The position numbers and the translations under genes are program-made. The notes under the pieces were generated by a model that saw only the letters and a program-made list of their open reading frames with translations, did no database searches and was not told the origin of the DNA. From Spirosoma taeanense (GTDB lineage: Bacteria; Bacteroidota; Bacteroidia; Cytophagales; Spirosomataceae): a DNA stretch of 64,000 bases. The first letter of the stretch is position 1, and the number at the start of each line of letters is the position of its first letter. The stretch covers positions 2,790,001 to 2,854,000 of the forward strand of contig NZ_CP053435.1 in assembly GCF_013127955.1 (NCBI RefSeq), given 5' to 3'. Shown piece after piece: positions 23,883-32,749 of the stretch.

Positions 23883-24548
23883 ATGCTGACTACCATTCAA
23901 AACCAATCAACAACCGATCTGCTGAATGCTTCGCAGTGTATGCTATCGTATCCCGCCTATCTGGCCGGATACCGAACCGTACAGGAGGCTATGCAGGATC
24001 GCCTGTTCAATGCGTATCTGAACGCCTTTCTGAATGCCACCCAAGATTGCCCGGATTCAAGGCGGCTTTCCGGTTTAAGCGGGGGAGGCAACGAATCGTT
24101 ACTTGCTCAGCTGACAGATACGACGTCCGACACCGAGCTGGAAGAACTCTGTCGGGATGGCGCGTCCAGACTTTCGGCGTTTATTTTGCCAATTCTGCTT
24201 GATCGGCTTAAACGAGGGCGGGAGATTTCCTGCCTGGCGTTTCTGCTGGCCGCTTATGGCCATTATCTGCATACCGGCATGGATGATAAAGGGGAAATCT
24301 ATACGGTCGATGAACCACACCTGACTGATGAAGACTGGCTGCGGGTGAATGATCTCGACACGACGGCGTTTTTAGCCATGTCGCCCTTCGCAGCGGCTAA
24401 TCTGCTGGATTTTCCGCAATTGGTTGCACCGTATAAAATCTATCGTATCCAGATTGCCTGCTATGGACTTGTCTTTTCGCTAAAACAAGCTTTGTGTGCC
24501 TTCTGGGAAACTCAGCCGGAGGTGTCGGAAAGTAGCTCTTGCAGCTAG
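23883..24548 (+). CDS. Isolated C-terminal domain of the mannitol dehydrogenase family (possibly a truncated gene)
   Basis: 221 residues. Almost the entire protein matches the helical C-terminal domain (Mannitol_dh_C) of polyol/hexuronate dehydrogenases: LLNASQCMLSYPAYLAGYRTVQEAM, then GASRLSAFILPILLDRLKRG, then LAFLLAAYGHYLHTGMDDKG and VDEPHLTDEDW. The N-terminal Rossmann domain that binds NAD is absent; only nine residues precede the domain, and the upstream DNA does not encode one. Full family members are usually near 490 residues. It is therefore either a 5'-truncated relic with a fortuitous ATG or a stand-alone domain with a new role. It lies between the two 103-residue paralogues, near a LacI regulator that could have controlled a polyol pathway. 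Confidence 0.65.
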   Translation: MLTTIQNQSTTDLLNASQCMLSYPAYLAGYRTVQEAMQDRLFNAYLNAFLNATQDCPDSRRLSGLSGGGNESLLAQLTDTTSDTELEELCRDGASRLSAFILPILLDRLKRGREISCLAFLLAAYGHYLHTGMDDKGEIYTVDEPHLTDEDWLRVNDLDTTAFLAMSPFAAANLLDFPQLVAPYKIYRIQIACYGLVFSLKQALCAFWETQPEVSESSSCS

Positions 24549-24689
24549 CGGTCGCCAGGCAACCGGTGGGTATTATTAAACAACCCAGCAACCTCTTCGG
24601 TTAAGTAAAGAGAATATCAGGAAGTTAATCGGCGGGCAGGGTTACGTTTTTCAGTATCCTGCCCGCCGATTTGTACAAGCGCTCACGTT

Positions 24690-25001
24690 ATGAAACGATA
24701 CTCTGTACTTTACCTGCTCCAGGAGCAGTACCACCATATTGGCTGCACCAGCTACGCCCAGGCCCGAACTGTGCTGCAAACACTGCTGCAGGACAGCCGC
24801 CGGACGCCGGTAGGCATCTATGATGCCAAGACCGAGCTGTTTGAGTGGGAGCCGGGCGGCCAGCAGGCCTACAACCAGGCCAGCATCGAAGAGCAGAGCC
24901 GGCAGGCCGAGCAGGTCATCACCATCGCCCAGGCAATCCGCTGCCGTAAAGCAAATCTTCCGCCGGTTCATGAGGTGCAACGACCTGTTGTATACGCCTG
25001 A
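24690..25001 (+). CDS. Conserved small protein of unknown function, 103 aa, copy B
   Basis: Paralogue of the gene at 23495-23806, offset by 1195 bases. From the eighth codon to about codon 83 the two genes differ at only two bases, whereas the first seven codons differ at several synonymous positions and the last ~20 codons are unrelated at the DNA level (copy B ends RKANLPPVHEVQRPVVYA). This mosaic fits gene conversion of the central ~225 bases. The deduced proteins are identical over the first ~82 residues. Function unknown; no domain recognised. An SDR pseudogene follows. Confidence 0.6.
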   Translation: MKRYSVLYLLQEQYHHIGCTSYAQARTVLQTLLQDSRRTPVGIYDAKTELFEWEPGGQQAYNQASIEEQSRQAEQVITIAQAIRCRKANLPPVHEVQRPVVYA

Positions 25002-25119
25002 ACGGTGCTGGGATCGTTGCCCTGTTTTTTAGCCGATTGGCCACGTATTCTCAATCATTGGTCCGCGCAGGGAGTTCAGTGGAATAGTTTTCCAAGGCTA
25101 ACTCATTGTTTGAACCAGG

Positions 25120-25974
25120 ATGAATACGACAGCTAACAGTACCGCCACATCGCTGGTTGACCCGCTGACGAAGTACCCGAAGCCACCCTACCCGGCGAAA
25201 CCGTGGGCAGTGCCCGGCACTGAAGCCCAGATGCAGTTCAGCGCCGACCATGGCGAAACGTCGTATCAGGGATCGGGTAAGCTGATGGGACGTAGAGCGC
25301 TCATTACCAATGCCGGAGTCGTGATTTCGTATCTGAACGAAGATCAGGATGCCCGGGAAACCGCGCGTTACAGTGAAGAAGCGGGCCACAAAGCCGTGCT
25401 GGTACCGGGCGACATCGGCGATGAAGCCCACTGTCAGCAGCTTGACCGGCGGACCGTGGAAGAACTGGGTGGTCTGGATATTCTCGTCAACAATGCAGCC
25501 TATCAGGTGGCGCACAAGTCGTTGCAGTAGATTACCAGCGACGAGCTGGATCACACCTTCCGCACAAACATTTATTCCATGTTTTACCGTTGTAAAGCGG
25601 CCAAAGAGCACCTTAAACCGGGTAGTTCGGTGATCAACCCACATCGGTAAACGCCTATAAACCCAGACCAACGCTGCTGACCTATGCCGCCACGAGGGCC
25701 GCCATTCAGAAATTTTCGGTGAATCTGGCTCAGGTGTGGCTGAAAAAGGGATCCGGGTGAACTGCGTGGCCCCGGGCCCGATCTGGACTCCGCTGATTCC
25801 ATCAACCATGCCTGAGGAAGAGGTGAAAACCTTCGGTGAGTATGTACCGCTGAAACGCGCTGGTCAGCCTGTCGAACTGGCCCCGATATACGTACTGCTG
25901 GCCTCCGGCGAGTCAAGTTACATGACCGGACCGGCAGCACCGTGCAGGAAACGGGCGGTACGCTAACGATTTAA
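25120..25974 (+). pseudogene. Short-chain dehydrogenase/reductase (SDR) pseudogene
   Basis: The reading resembles a classical SDR of the ~285-residue stress-type group: PLTKYPKPPYPAKPW, GKLMGRRALIT, VVISYLNEDQDARET, LDILVNNAAYQ, then, in other frames, [40 protein letters not shown] and a GGTLTI end. Several lesions are visible. The glycine-rich NAD motif and following helix are deleted between ALIT and VVISYLN. An in-frame TAG follows KSLQ at 25528. A one-base shift occurs near 25636, another near 25740 and a third near 25930. The original stop was probably at 25972-25974. It cannot make a working enzyme. It is part of a decayed block from ~22.7 to 26.3 kb. Confidence 0.88.
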
Positions 25975-26352
25975 GCCCGGGATTTATAGCCAGAAACAGA
26001 GCGGATGCCTGGTCATGCCCATACGTTTTCTGGTATTCAGCGGAGGGTAAAGATTTTTCGGGCTAACCAGACATGATGGCGCGTCAGGGGCCTTAACCGA
26101 TTTCGGCCAGGCAGAAAAAGCGGAACAATCGCTGTCCTAACACCAGTGGGTTTTGCTGCTGGAAAATACAAACCGGTTTTCGGCCGTTATCCTAAGCGTC
26201 TAACCCGATGCGTCAAACCGGCGGCCAGGTCTTACCGGTTAAAAGTTTCCTCTCATTAGATAGGCTAAAACGAATAAATTTTTGGTAAATCGTGTTGTAG
26301 AAGCAGAGAAATCGCTTACTTTTCGGAATCACACTTTAACCCTATTCAGCAT
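25975..26352. other. Intergenic region upstream of phoH
   Basis: About 378 bases between the SDR pseudogene and the phoH-like gene. I see no credible open frame, repeat or RNA. The final ~80 bases are AT-rich and should contain the phoH promoter; a sequence TACTTTTC near 26317-26325 loosely resembles the Bacteroidota -7 box, too weak to call. Confidence 0.4.
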
Positions 26353-27318
26353 TTGGTCGAAAAAGTCATAACCCTCGACAATGTCTCGCTCATCGACTTT
26401 CTGGGCGTAGAGAACCACAATATCAAAGAAGTGGCCGCTGCGTTCCCGATGAGTAAGATCATCTCGCGCGGTAACGAAATCCGCATTAAAGGCACTACGC
26501 CCGAGATATCCCGCATCAGCGACATTCTGGATTCGCTGATGGAGCATTACCAACGATACGGCAAAATCACCCACGAAAACGTGCAGAACTATATCAGTCA
26601 TAGCGGTCAGCCTGCTAACGGAACGGGCGTTACCCCCCCCGTGGTGCCCGATGATGACGAGGTGCTGGTGTACGGAAATCGGGGCGTCGTCGTTCGCGCC
26701 AGAACCGATAATCAGAAACGACTGGTCGAAGCCGCCGAGACGCACGATCTGGTCTTTGCCATCGGTCCCGCCGGAACGGGTAAGACCTATACTGCCGTGG
26801 CGATTGCGGTTCGGGCCTTGAAAAATAAAGAGGTTAAGAAAATCATCATTACGCGGCCAGCCGTAGAAGCGGGTGAAAACCTGGGTTTTCTGCCGGGCGA
26901 TCTGAAAGAGAAAATCGATCCGTATCTGCGGCCCATCTACGACGCGCTGGACGATATGATCCCGGCCGAAAAGCTGAAATTCTATACCGAAAACCGGATT
27001 ATTGAGATTGCTCCACTGGCGTATATGCGCGGTCGGACACTGAATAATGCGTTTATTCTGCTCGACGAAGCGCAGAACACGACTCCGATGCAAATGAAGA
27101 TGTTCCTGACGCGGATGGGGCCGTCGTCGAAAGCGATCATCACCGGCGACCGCTCGCAGATTGACTTACCCAACCGGCAGAAGTCCGGTCTGATTGAATC
27201 GGTTGATATTTTAAAATCTATTAAAGGCATCTCGTTTGTCGAGCTCGACGGTCGGGATGTGGTGCGGCATCGACTCGTGCGGGAAATTATTACGGCCTAT
27301 GAAAAAGCCGGTCAATAA
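26353..27318 (+). CDS. PhoH-family ATPase
   Basis: 321 residues starting at a TTG (26353); no ATG is in frame nearby and the family in Bacteroidota usually begins just ahead of the VSLIDFLGV motif. The N-terminal ~100 residues form a KH-like region (RGNEIRIKGTTPEI). The ATPase has Walker A GPAGTGKT at 138-145 and the Walker B-like LLDEAQN at 236-242, followed by FLTRMG and GDRSQIDLP, all typical of PhoH. Members are cytoplasmic nucleotide hydrolases linked to RNA metabolism. The end overlaps the start of the following protease gene by about 20 bases in another frame. Confidence 0.93.
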   Translation: MVEKVITLDNVSLIDFLGVENHNIKEVAAAFPMSKIISRGNEIRIKGTTPEISRISDILDSLMEHYQRYGKITHENVQNYISHSGQPANGTGVTPPVVPDDDEVLVYGNRGVVVRARTDNQKRLVEAAETHDLVFAIGPAGTGKTYTAVAIAVRALKNKEVKKIIITRPAVEAGENLGFLPGDLKEKIDPYLRPIYDALDDMIPAEKLKFYTENRIIEIAPLAYMRGRTLNNAFILLDEAQNTTPMQMKMFLTRMGPSSKAIITGDRSQIDLPNRQKSGLIESVDILKSIKGISFVELDGRDVVRHRLVREIITAYEKAGQ

Positions 27319-28654
27319 CGGGCAAACCAGATTTTGGCAAACCGGCTGGCGTTGGCTGGCCGGTTCTTTTATTTGCCTGCTGACGCAGGCTGGCTGGGCG
27401 CAGGTGTCCGAAACCGACGTGCTACACCGCTGCGGTACGGTCGAGTACGAACAGCATGTGCTGCAGCGACGTAACCCGCGACGGCTTCAGCAACTGAACG
27501 AGCTGAACCAACTCTTGAAGCAGGCCGAAACCGACGGGATGAAGCTGCGCCTGAAAGCCGACGACGAGACGATCTACCGGATTCCGGTGGTGGTTCATGT
27601 CATTCACAATACGGCGTCGGGAGCGGTTGGCGGCAGCACCAATTCGAACATTTCTGACGAGCAGATTGCCTCGCAGATTCAGGTGCTGAATGAAGATTAC
27701 CGGCGGCAGCCCGGTACGAACGGCTTTAACGACAACCCGATTGGGGCGGATGCCAAAATCGAGTTTTTTCTGGCCCAGACCGATCCGCAGGGACAGCCCA
27801 CCACGGGCATCACCCGCCATTATTACCCCCAGAAAACGTCATTCAACATTTTTACGGACGACGTTCTGCTATCGCAGATTGCGTACTGGCCGAGCGATCA
27901 GTACCTAAATATCTGGGTAACGACGCTGCAGGATAATTACCTGGGGTTCACGCAGTTCCCAACAGCGGCCGATACGCTGTCGGGTTTGCCGGGGGATACG
28001 AATGAATTTGTGGATGGCTCGATTATCGATTACCGGTACTTTGGCCGGCAGATTGGCACGGTGCGCAGCCCGACCTATGGGTATGGCCGCACGGCTACCC
28101 ACGAGATAGGCCACTGGCTGGGCCTGCTCCATACATGGGGCGACGGCGACGGCTGTAACGAGGACTACGTAGCCGATACACCGCCCACCAAAACGGCCAA
28201 CCAAACGGTTAACTGCAACGAAACCTTTTCAAACTGTTCGGGGAAGCGCACCCGCGATCAGATTGAAAACTATCTGGAGTACTCGCCGGATCTGTGCATG
28301 AACCTGTTTACGAAGGGGCAGGTGGACCGGATGCGGGCCGTACTAACACTTAGTCCACGGCGGGCGCGGCTCATCCGGTCCGTTACGAGGCTACCCGAAA
28401 CCGAGACGCTGACGCTCACGCTATATCCAAACCCGACCCGGAGCGGTTCTACCGTCGATGTGCAGCTTAAAGGCTTTCAATCGTTCACGGTCGATCTGAT
28501 CGACATAAGCGGTCGCCTGATTCACACCCGTAACTATACGGATTCACCAAGTACCAGCGTGTCGCTGCCAGTGAGCAGCCTCACGGCCGGTCTATATATC
28601 GTTCGGGTTAAAACCACGAACGAGACGGTTAGCCAGCGATTGCTGGTGCAATAA
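27299..28654 (+). CDS. Secreted M43 (pappalysin-type) zinc metalloprotease with T9SS sorting domain
   Basis: 451 residues from the ATG at 27299, which starts a signal peptide (GSFICLLTQAGWAQ). The catalytic zinc motif HEIGHWLGLLH lies at 268-278 with HTWGDGDGC after it, matching the M43B group. Upstream are IPVVVHVIHN and ISDEQIASQIQVLNEDYRR, regular features of these proteases. The C-terminal ~75 residues form a type A T9SS domain (LYPNPTRSGSTVDVQL, DISGRLIHTRNY, LTAGLYIVRVKT, SQRLLV), so the product is probably exported through the type IX system and attached to or released from the surface. The start overlaps the phoH end. Confidence 0.93.
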   Translation: MKKPVNNGQTRFWQTGWRWLAGSFICLLTQAGWAQVSETDVLHRCGTVEYEQHVLQRRNPRRLQQLNELNQLLKQAETDGMKLRLKADDETIYRIPVVVHVIHNTASGAVGGSTNSNISDEQIASQIQVLNEDYRRQPGTNGFNDNPIGADAKIEFFLAQTDPQGQPTTGITRHYYPQKTSFNIFTDDVLLSQIAYWPSDQYLNIWVTTLQDNYLGFTQFPTAADTLSGLPGDTNEFVDGSIIDYRYFGRQIGTVRSPTYGYGRTATHEIGHWLGLLHTWGDGDGCNEDYVADTPPTKTANQTVNCNETFSNCSGKRTRDQIENYLEYSPDLCMNLFTKGQVDRMRAVLTLSPRRARLIRSVTRLPETETLTLTLYPNPTRSGSTVDVQLKGFQSFTVDLIDISGRLIHTRNYTDSPSTSVSLPVSSLTAGLYIVRVKTTNETVSQRLLVQ

Positions 28655-28755
28655 GTATTTACCCAGTTATTCGGACGCCTTTCGGCTTGCTTATTTCTGC
28701 CAGAAGAAGGAGAAATAAATACCCTGACCAGCGCCGAACTGCTTACTTTGCTATT

Positions 28756-29208
28756 ATGATTGATGTTTTACCAATTTCCAGTCCCGCCGATCTTGACCTA
28801 GCGTTTGCCATTCGCCGACAGGTATTTGTCGAAGAGCAGAACGTTGCGGCCGAGGAAGAATACGATGAATTTGAAGTAAGCAGTACCCATTTTCTGGCCC
28901 GTGCCGATGGTACGCCCTGCGGCACCGCCCGCTGGCGACGTACATCTAACGGTGTTAAGCTGGAGCGATTTGCCGTTCTGCGCGAATTTCGGGGGCAGGG
29001 GGTCGGCAAGGCGCTTGTTCAGGCTGTTCTGGATGACGTATTCAGCCAGCAGCCCGAACCTATCGAACGCATCTACCTGCATGCGCAGCTAACAGCCATG
29101 CCGCTGTACGCAGGCTTTGGCTTTGTGTCGGTCGGGCCGATATTCGAAGAGGCCGGTATCCAGCACTATAAAATGGTTTTGCCCGGCTCCGCCTTTTCGC
29201 ACCAATGA
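28756..29208 (+). CDS. GNAT-family N-acetyltransferase (ElaA-like)
   Basis: 150 residues from the ATG at 28756, chosen because the family motif begins directly after it. AFAIRRQVFVEEQNV is the standard N-terminal motif of ElaA-type GNATs. The acetyl-CoA site is in LERFAVLREFRGQGVGKALVQAV (motif A), and YLHAQLTAMPLYAGFGFVSVG is the end motif. It would transfer an acetyl group to an unknown small amine or protein N-terminus in the cytoplasm. Its stop overlaps the ComEC start (ATGA at 29205-29208), so the two are co-translated. Confidence 0.9.
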   Translation: MIDVLPISSPADLDLAFAIRRQVFVEEQNVAAEEEYDEFEVSSTHFLARADGTPCGTARWRRTSNGVKLERFAVLREFRGQGVGKALVQAVLDDVFSQQPEPIERIYLHAQLTAMPLYAGFGFVSVGPIFEEAGIQHYKMVLPGSAFSHQ

Positions 29209-31349
29209 GCAAGGGGGCAGTCGGCTACCCGTTCGTGCGCGCAGCGGCCGGACTGGCAACGGGAATCCTGCTTTACGTGGGTTTGCCGGATTGGTATGAC
29301 CTGCCCTGGGCTGCATTCGTCACGGGTTTGCTGCTTCTGGGCTGGGGGGTCGGGCGCAGTGCAGGCTCGGTTCTTAAACCAGTTCGCGCTGGCTATGGTA
29401 TTGGTAGCTTTCTGATCCTGCTGGCGCTCGGCTGGGCCATTACGTATCAGCGCACAGCCAGCAACCGACCCGACAACATTCTGCATCTGGCGGACACCCT
29501 GCAGGCTTATGAGGGCGTGATCGTTGCCCAGCCCGAGGAGCGGGCCCGCACGTACCGCGTTGAGCTGGATATCCGCCGGGGTAGATACTGGCGTTTATCG
29601 GCCGGGCGTGCTCATTCATTGCCGAACTGGCACCCATTGAGTGGCCGGATTATTGTCTATCTGGACAGAGCCGATTTGCCTATGCCCCGTTACGGGGAAG
29701 TCTGGCTTGTATCGGGACCACCCCGGCCCATTGACCCACCTTTGAATCCCGGTGAGTTTAACTATAAGCGATACCTCAGCTACCGAAACATTTATCATCA
29801 GCAGTACCTGCGTCCGTTTCAGCGGCAGATTCTGGCCTATGATCCACCTAATCCGGTAACCAGGCTGGCGACGGTTGTTAACCGCTGGGCTGACAGTCTC
29901 TTTACGCAGCAGATTGGCAGCCGGGCCGAGTACGGGATTGTGAATGCCATGATTCTGGGCGTCCGCGACGATCTGGACGCTGATTTGTACCGGTCTTACT
30001 CGGCGGCCGGGGCTGTGCATATTCTGTCGGTGTCGGGGCTGCACGTCGGGATTCTGTTTCAGGTGCTGACCCTGCTGCTAAGTTTTCTCGTCAAACGACC
30101 GCGGGGCAAACTCCTGATGGCCGGTTTGCAACTGCTGATTCTGTGGTTCTATGCACTCGTAACGGGACTGTCCCCGCCGGTTTTACGGTCGGCCGGGATG
30201 TTCTCAGTTGTCATTGTGGGAAACGCATTTGGTCGGCAGCAGCAGCTGGCCAACACATTAGGCGTATCGGCGTTTTTCATCCTCTGCTTCGACCCATATG
30301 CCTTATTTTCGGCCGGGTTTCAGTTGTCGAATCTGGCCGTGGCGGGCATTGGGGCGTGGCAGTCATCCGTGTACCAGGCGTTTACGTTTCGGCATCGCTG
30401 GCTGAACAGAATCTGGGAGTTAACCGCCGTGGCGATTGTTGCCCAGTTGATTACGTTCCCGCTGGGGGTATTCTATTTTCACCAGTTTCCAACCTATTTT
30501 CTGCTGGCGAACCCGGCCGTTATGGTCCTTTCGTTTGTCCTGCTGCCGATGTCCATGGCTACGCTGGCCTTCAGCTGGGTGCCGTTTCTAAATTATGGGC
30601 TAAGCTGGCTTTTGCAGAAAACGGCCTGGCTGCTTAATTTGGTGGTTACCCAAACCAGCCAGCTACCCGGCGCGGCCTGGGAGGGACTGTGGCTTTCGCC
30701 GGAAGCCCTCTTGCTGATCTACGCTATTATCCTGTTCGGAGCAGCCTTACTGCTGACCCGCAACCGGGCTTACCTCTGGGCTACCTGCGCAGTTGCGGTA
30801 TTGCTGGCTGGTTTGACCATCCGGGACGATTACGGCCAGCGTCACCAGCGGCAGCTGGCGGTTCATTTTCTACCCCATCGCACGGCCGTCAGCCTGACCG
30901 ATGGGCATACCGCCACGCTGCTGACCGATCTAAACACCACCGACACGCGCTCCTTCGAGTTTTACCTGAAAAACACCTTCGGGCAGTGGGGCGTTTCGAA
31001 CCTGACCGTTGCCCGTGCACTCGCCGATTCGGTAAGTGCCATTCCAGGTTATCATCGCACGCGCGACTATGGGCTCTGGGTTTGGCAGGGTAAAACGGTG
31101 CTGCTGGTGAACCGGCTGACGGGCCGGAACCACTGGCGACTCCCGGCCATTGTGGATTACCTTATCCTTCGCCGGAACGCCCTGCGGGAGTGGAATCAGT
31201 TGAACGGCCGGATTGTTGCGCGGCACATCATCTTCGACGATTCGAATAAAACGCCCTTAACCGACAGATTGCTGGTGGAGGCTAAGCAACGCGGAATAAC
31301 CTGCTACTCGGTGCGGCAGATGGGCGCCTACGTAGCCAGCCTTGACTGA
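29205..31349 (+). CDS. ComEC/Rec2-family DNA-uptake channel protein
   Basis: 714 residues. N-terminal transmembrane helices and a DUF4131-like segment (LPMPRYGEVWLVSGPPRP; YKRYLSYRNIYHQQYLR) are followed by the competence domain with the signature HILSVSGLHVGILFQVL near residue 275, and further helices (LLQKTAWLLNLVVTQ). The C-terminal ~150 residues occupy the place of the metallo-beta-lactamase domain of other ComEC proteins, but no HxHxDH motif is visible, so this part is either degenerate or a different domain. ComEC forms the inner-membrane channel for single-stranded DNA in transformation. Confidence 0.9.
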   Translation: MSKGAVGYPFVRAAAGLATGILLYVGLPDWYDLPWAAFVTGLLLLGWGVGRSAGSVLKPVRAGYGIGSFLILLALGWAITYQRTASNRPDNILHLADTLQAYEGVIVAQPEERARTYRVELDIRRGRYWRLSAGRAHSLPNWHPLSGRIIVYLDRADLPMPRYGEVWLVSGPPRPIDPPLNPGEFNYKRYLSYRNIYHQQYLRPFQRQILAYDPPNPVTRLATVVNRWADSLFTQQIGSRAEYGIVNAMILGVRDDLDADLYRSYSAAGAVHILSVSGLHVGILFQVLTLLLSFLVKRPRGKLLMAGLQLLILWFYALVTGLSPPVLRSAGMFSVVIVGNAFGRQQQLANTLGVSAFFILCFDPYALFSAGFQLSNLAVAGIGAWQSSVYQAFTFRHRWLNRIWELTAVAIVAQLITFPLGVFYFHQFPTYFLLANPAVMVLSFVLLPMSMATLAFSWVPFLNYGLSWLLQKTAWLLNLVVTQTSQLPGAAWEGLWLSPEALLLIYAIILFGAALLLTRNRAYLWATCAVAVLLAGLTIRDDYGQRHQRQLAVHFLPHRTAVSLTDGHTATLLTDLNTTDTRSFEFYLKNTFGQWGVSNLTVARALADSVSAIPGYHRTRDYGLWVWQGKTVLLVNRLTGRNHWRLPAIVDYLILRRNALREWNQLNGRIVARHIIFDDSNKTPLTDRLLVEAKQRGITCYSVRQMGAYVASLD

Positions 31350-31366
31350 CTGGGTTATTCTTAGCA

Positions 31367-31394
31367 AACTGGCTCGTGCATGCACGAGCCAGTT
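31367..31394. terminator. Perfect palindromic hairpin between convergent comEC and Spy-like genes
   Basis: AACTGGCTCGTGCA at 31367-31380 followed directly by its reverse complement at 31381-31394. It stands 18 bases after the ComEC stop and 15 bases after the Spy-like stop, so it could serve both convergent transcripts. No strong T-tract is present on either side. Confidence 0.6.
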
Positions 31395-31408
31395 GAGGAA
31401 ACAAAACG

Positions 31409-31930
31409 TTATAAGGTAGTGGCCCTCGGCGCCGTGGCGGTGGGTTTCGCCGGTGGACGGAAACCGCCAATAGCCTTCTGCATGTCTTCTTTCTTAGACT
31501 GATACAGGGTCCACTGATCCGGCGTTAAGAGGGTTTTCAGCTTATCTTCTTTCTCTTCGTTCAGCATCAGCATCATTTCCTGCACCTGTTTCCGGGTTTC
31601 AGGTGTTGGCTGAGCACCCCCGCGCAGGATGTCTTTCAGGGCGTCCTGCTGCTGGTCAGCGTACTCGTTATTGAGCTTCTTAACGGCCTTGGCCTGTTCT
31701 TTATCGAGGGACAGGTTTTCTTTCAGCCACTTGGTTTCTTTGTTCGCCATGTCGCCGGCGATGTTGGGAATTGGACGCGAGCTGCTACCCATATTCTGAC
31801 TGCCCATGCCCATACCTCGCCCCATACCCCCGCCTGAATAGCCCGGATAATACTGGCCAAAACTTTGCAGGCTTAGAAGAAGGCCCGCGCTCAGGCTCAG
31901 GAGACTCAGAACTGCTTTTGTCGTGTTCAT
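31409..31930 (-). CDS. Spy/CpxP-like periplasmic protein
   Basis: 173 residues from the ATG at 31930, with a signal peptide (LLSLSAGLLLSLQSFGQ). A Gly/Met-rich stretch follows (GGGMGRGMGMG), then a helical LTXXQ-type region: NLSLDKEQAKAVKKLNNEYADQ and LLTPDQWTLYQSKKEDM, with a regular charged heptad-like pattern. This pattern occurs in Spy/CpxP-like chaperones and stress sensors in Bacteroidota. The Met-rich segment could bind metal (inference). It converges on comEC with a hairpin between. Confidence 0.7.
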   Translation of the reverse strand: MNTTKAVLSLLSLSAGLLLSLQSFGQYYPGYSGGGMGRGMGMGSQNMGSSSRPIPNIAGDMANKETKWLKENLSLDKEQAKAVKKLNNEYADQQQDALKDILRGGAQPTPETRKQVQEMMLMLNEEKEDKLKTLLTPDQWTLYQSKKEDMQKAIGGFRPPAKPTATAPRATTL

Positions 31931-32062
31931 GACCACTGGTTAATCGAATTTCAATCAATCTGGAAATTAACTGTGAAGTACGGTAAAAAACAGGAGTAGA
32001 CCGTACAGGAAAGGCGAAAGCAGGCTTAAACTTTTTCCTGTAACCAGCCGTTCTCCTTGTGT

Positions 32063-32749
32063 ATGGAAACGCTCGAAAAAATCCGTAAGGCGTACACTGA
32101 ATACGTCCTTGAGAACGGAAAACAACCCACCTCCGTCTTCCAGTTCGCTAAAAAACTGAAACTTGCCGAAGCCGACTTTTACGTCCACTACCCATCGTTT
32201 GATGGGATTGAGGCTGATATCTGGCTGACGTTTTTCAATGAAGCGAAAGCGGCCGTTGAGGGCGATGAAACCTTTCAGGGTTATTCAGTACGCGAAAAAT
32301 TGCTGGCTTTTTATTATACCTGGATTGAATTGCTTAAAAGGCAGCGCAGCTTCGTCGTTTATAGCTACGGCCGCCTGCGCGAAGGCACTTCGTCCGGTGC
32401 CGTGAGCCCAACGTCCCGAGCTGGCATGAGCGCCCGCCGAAACAGCGCCAATAGTCGGGTACTGCAGCCATTTAAAGAGGCCTTTCTCGATTACGCCCGC
32501 GATCTGCTGGCCGAAGGCCGCGAAAGCAAGGAGGTCGAACCGCGCCCGTTCGTAACCGACCGCTACCCCAATGCGCTTTGGGCGCAGACGCTCTATCTGC
32601 TCGATTTCTGGGTACGGGACGTCAGCAAGAACTTTGAAAAGACCGATACTGCCATTGAAAAAGCTGTGAACACCGCTTTCGATCTGATCGGTCGCTCACC
32701 CCTAGATACCCTGTTCGATTTCGCCAAATTCATATACCAAAATAAATGA
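32063..32749 (+). CDS. TetR-family-like transcriptional regulator
   Basis: 228 residues from the ATG at 32063. The N-terminal ~60 residues have the shape of a TetR HTH (LEKIRKAYTEYVLENGKQPTSVFQFAKKLKLAEADFYVHYPSFDGIEADIW), where the recognition helix lies around LAEADFYVHY. The remainder is helical and matches the C-terminal domain annotated in Bacteroidota as TetR-type (LLAFYYTWIELLKRQRSFVVY; TLYLLDFWVRDVSKNFEKTDTAIEKAVN). It is followed by an AarF/ABC1 kinase gene and probably shares a transcript with it; a large inverted repeat separates the two. Confidence 0.75.
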   Translation: METLEKIRKAYTEYVLENGKQPTSVFQFAKKLKLAEADFYVHYPSFDGIEADIWLTFFNEAKAAVEGDETFQGYSVREKLLAFYYTWIELLKRQRSFVVYSYGRLREGTSSGAVSPTSRAGMSARRNSANSRVLQPFKEAFLDYARDLLAEGRESKEVEPRPFVTDRYPNALWAQTLYLLDFWVRDVSKNFEKTDTAIEKAVNTAFDLIGRSPLDTLFDFAKFIYQNK

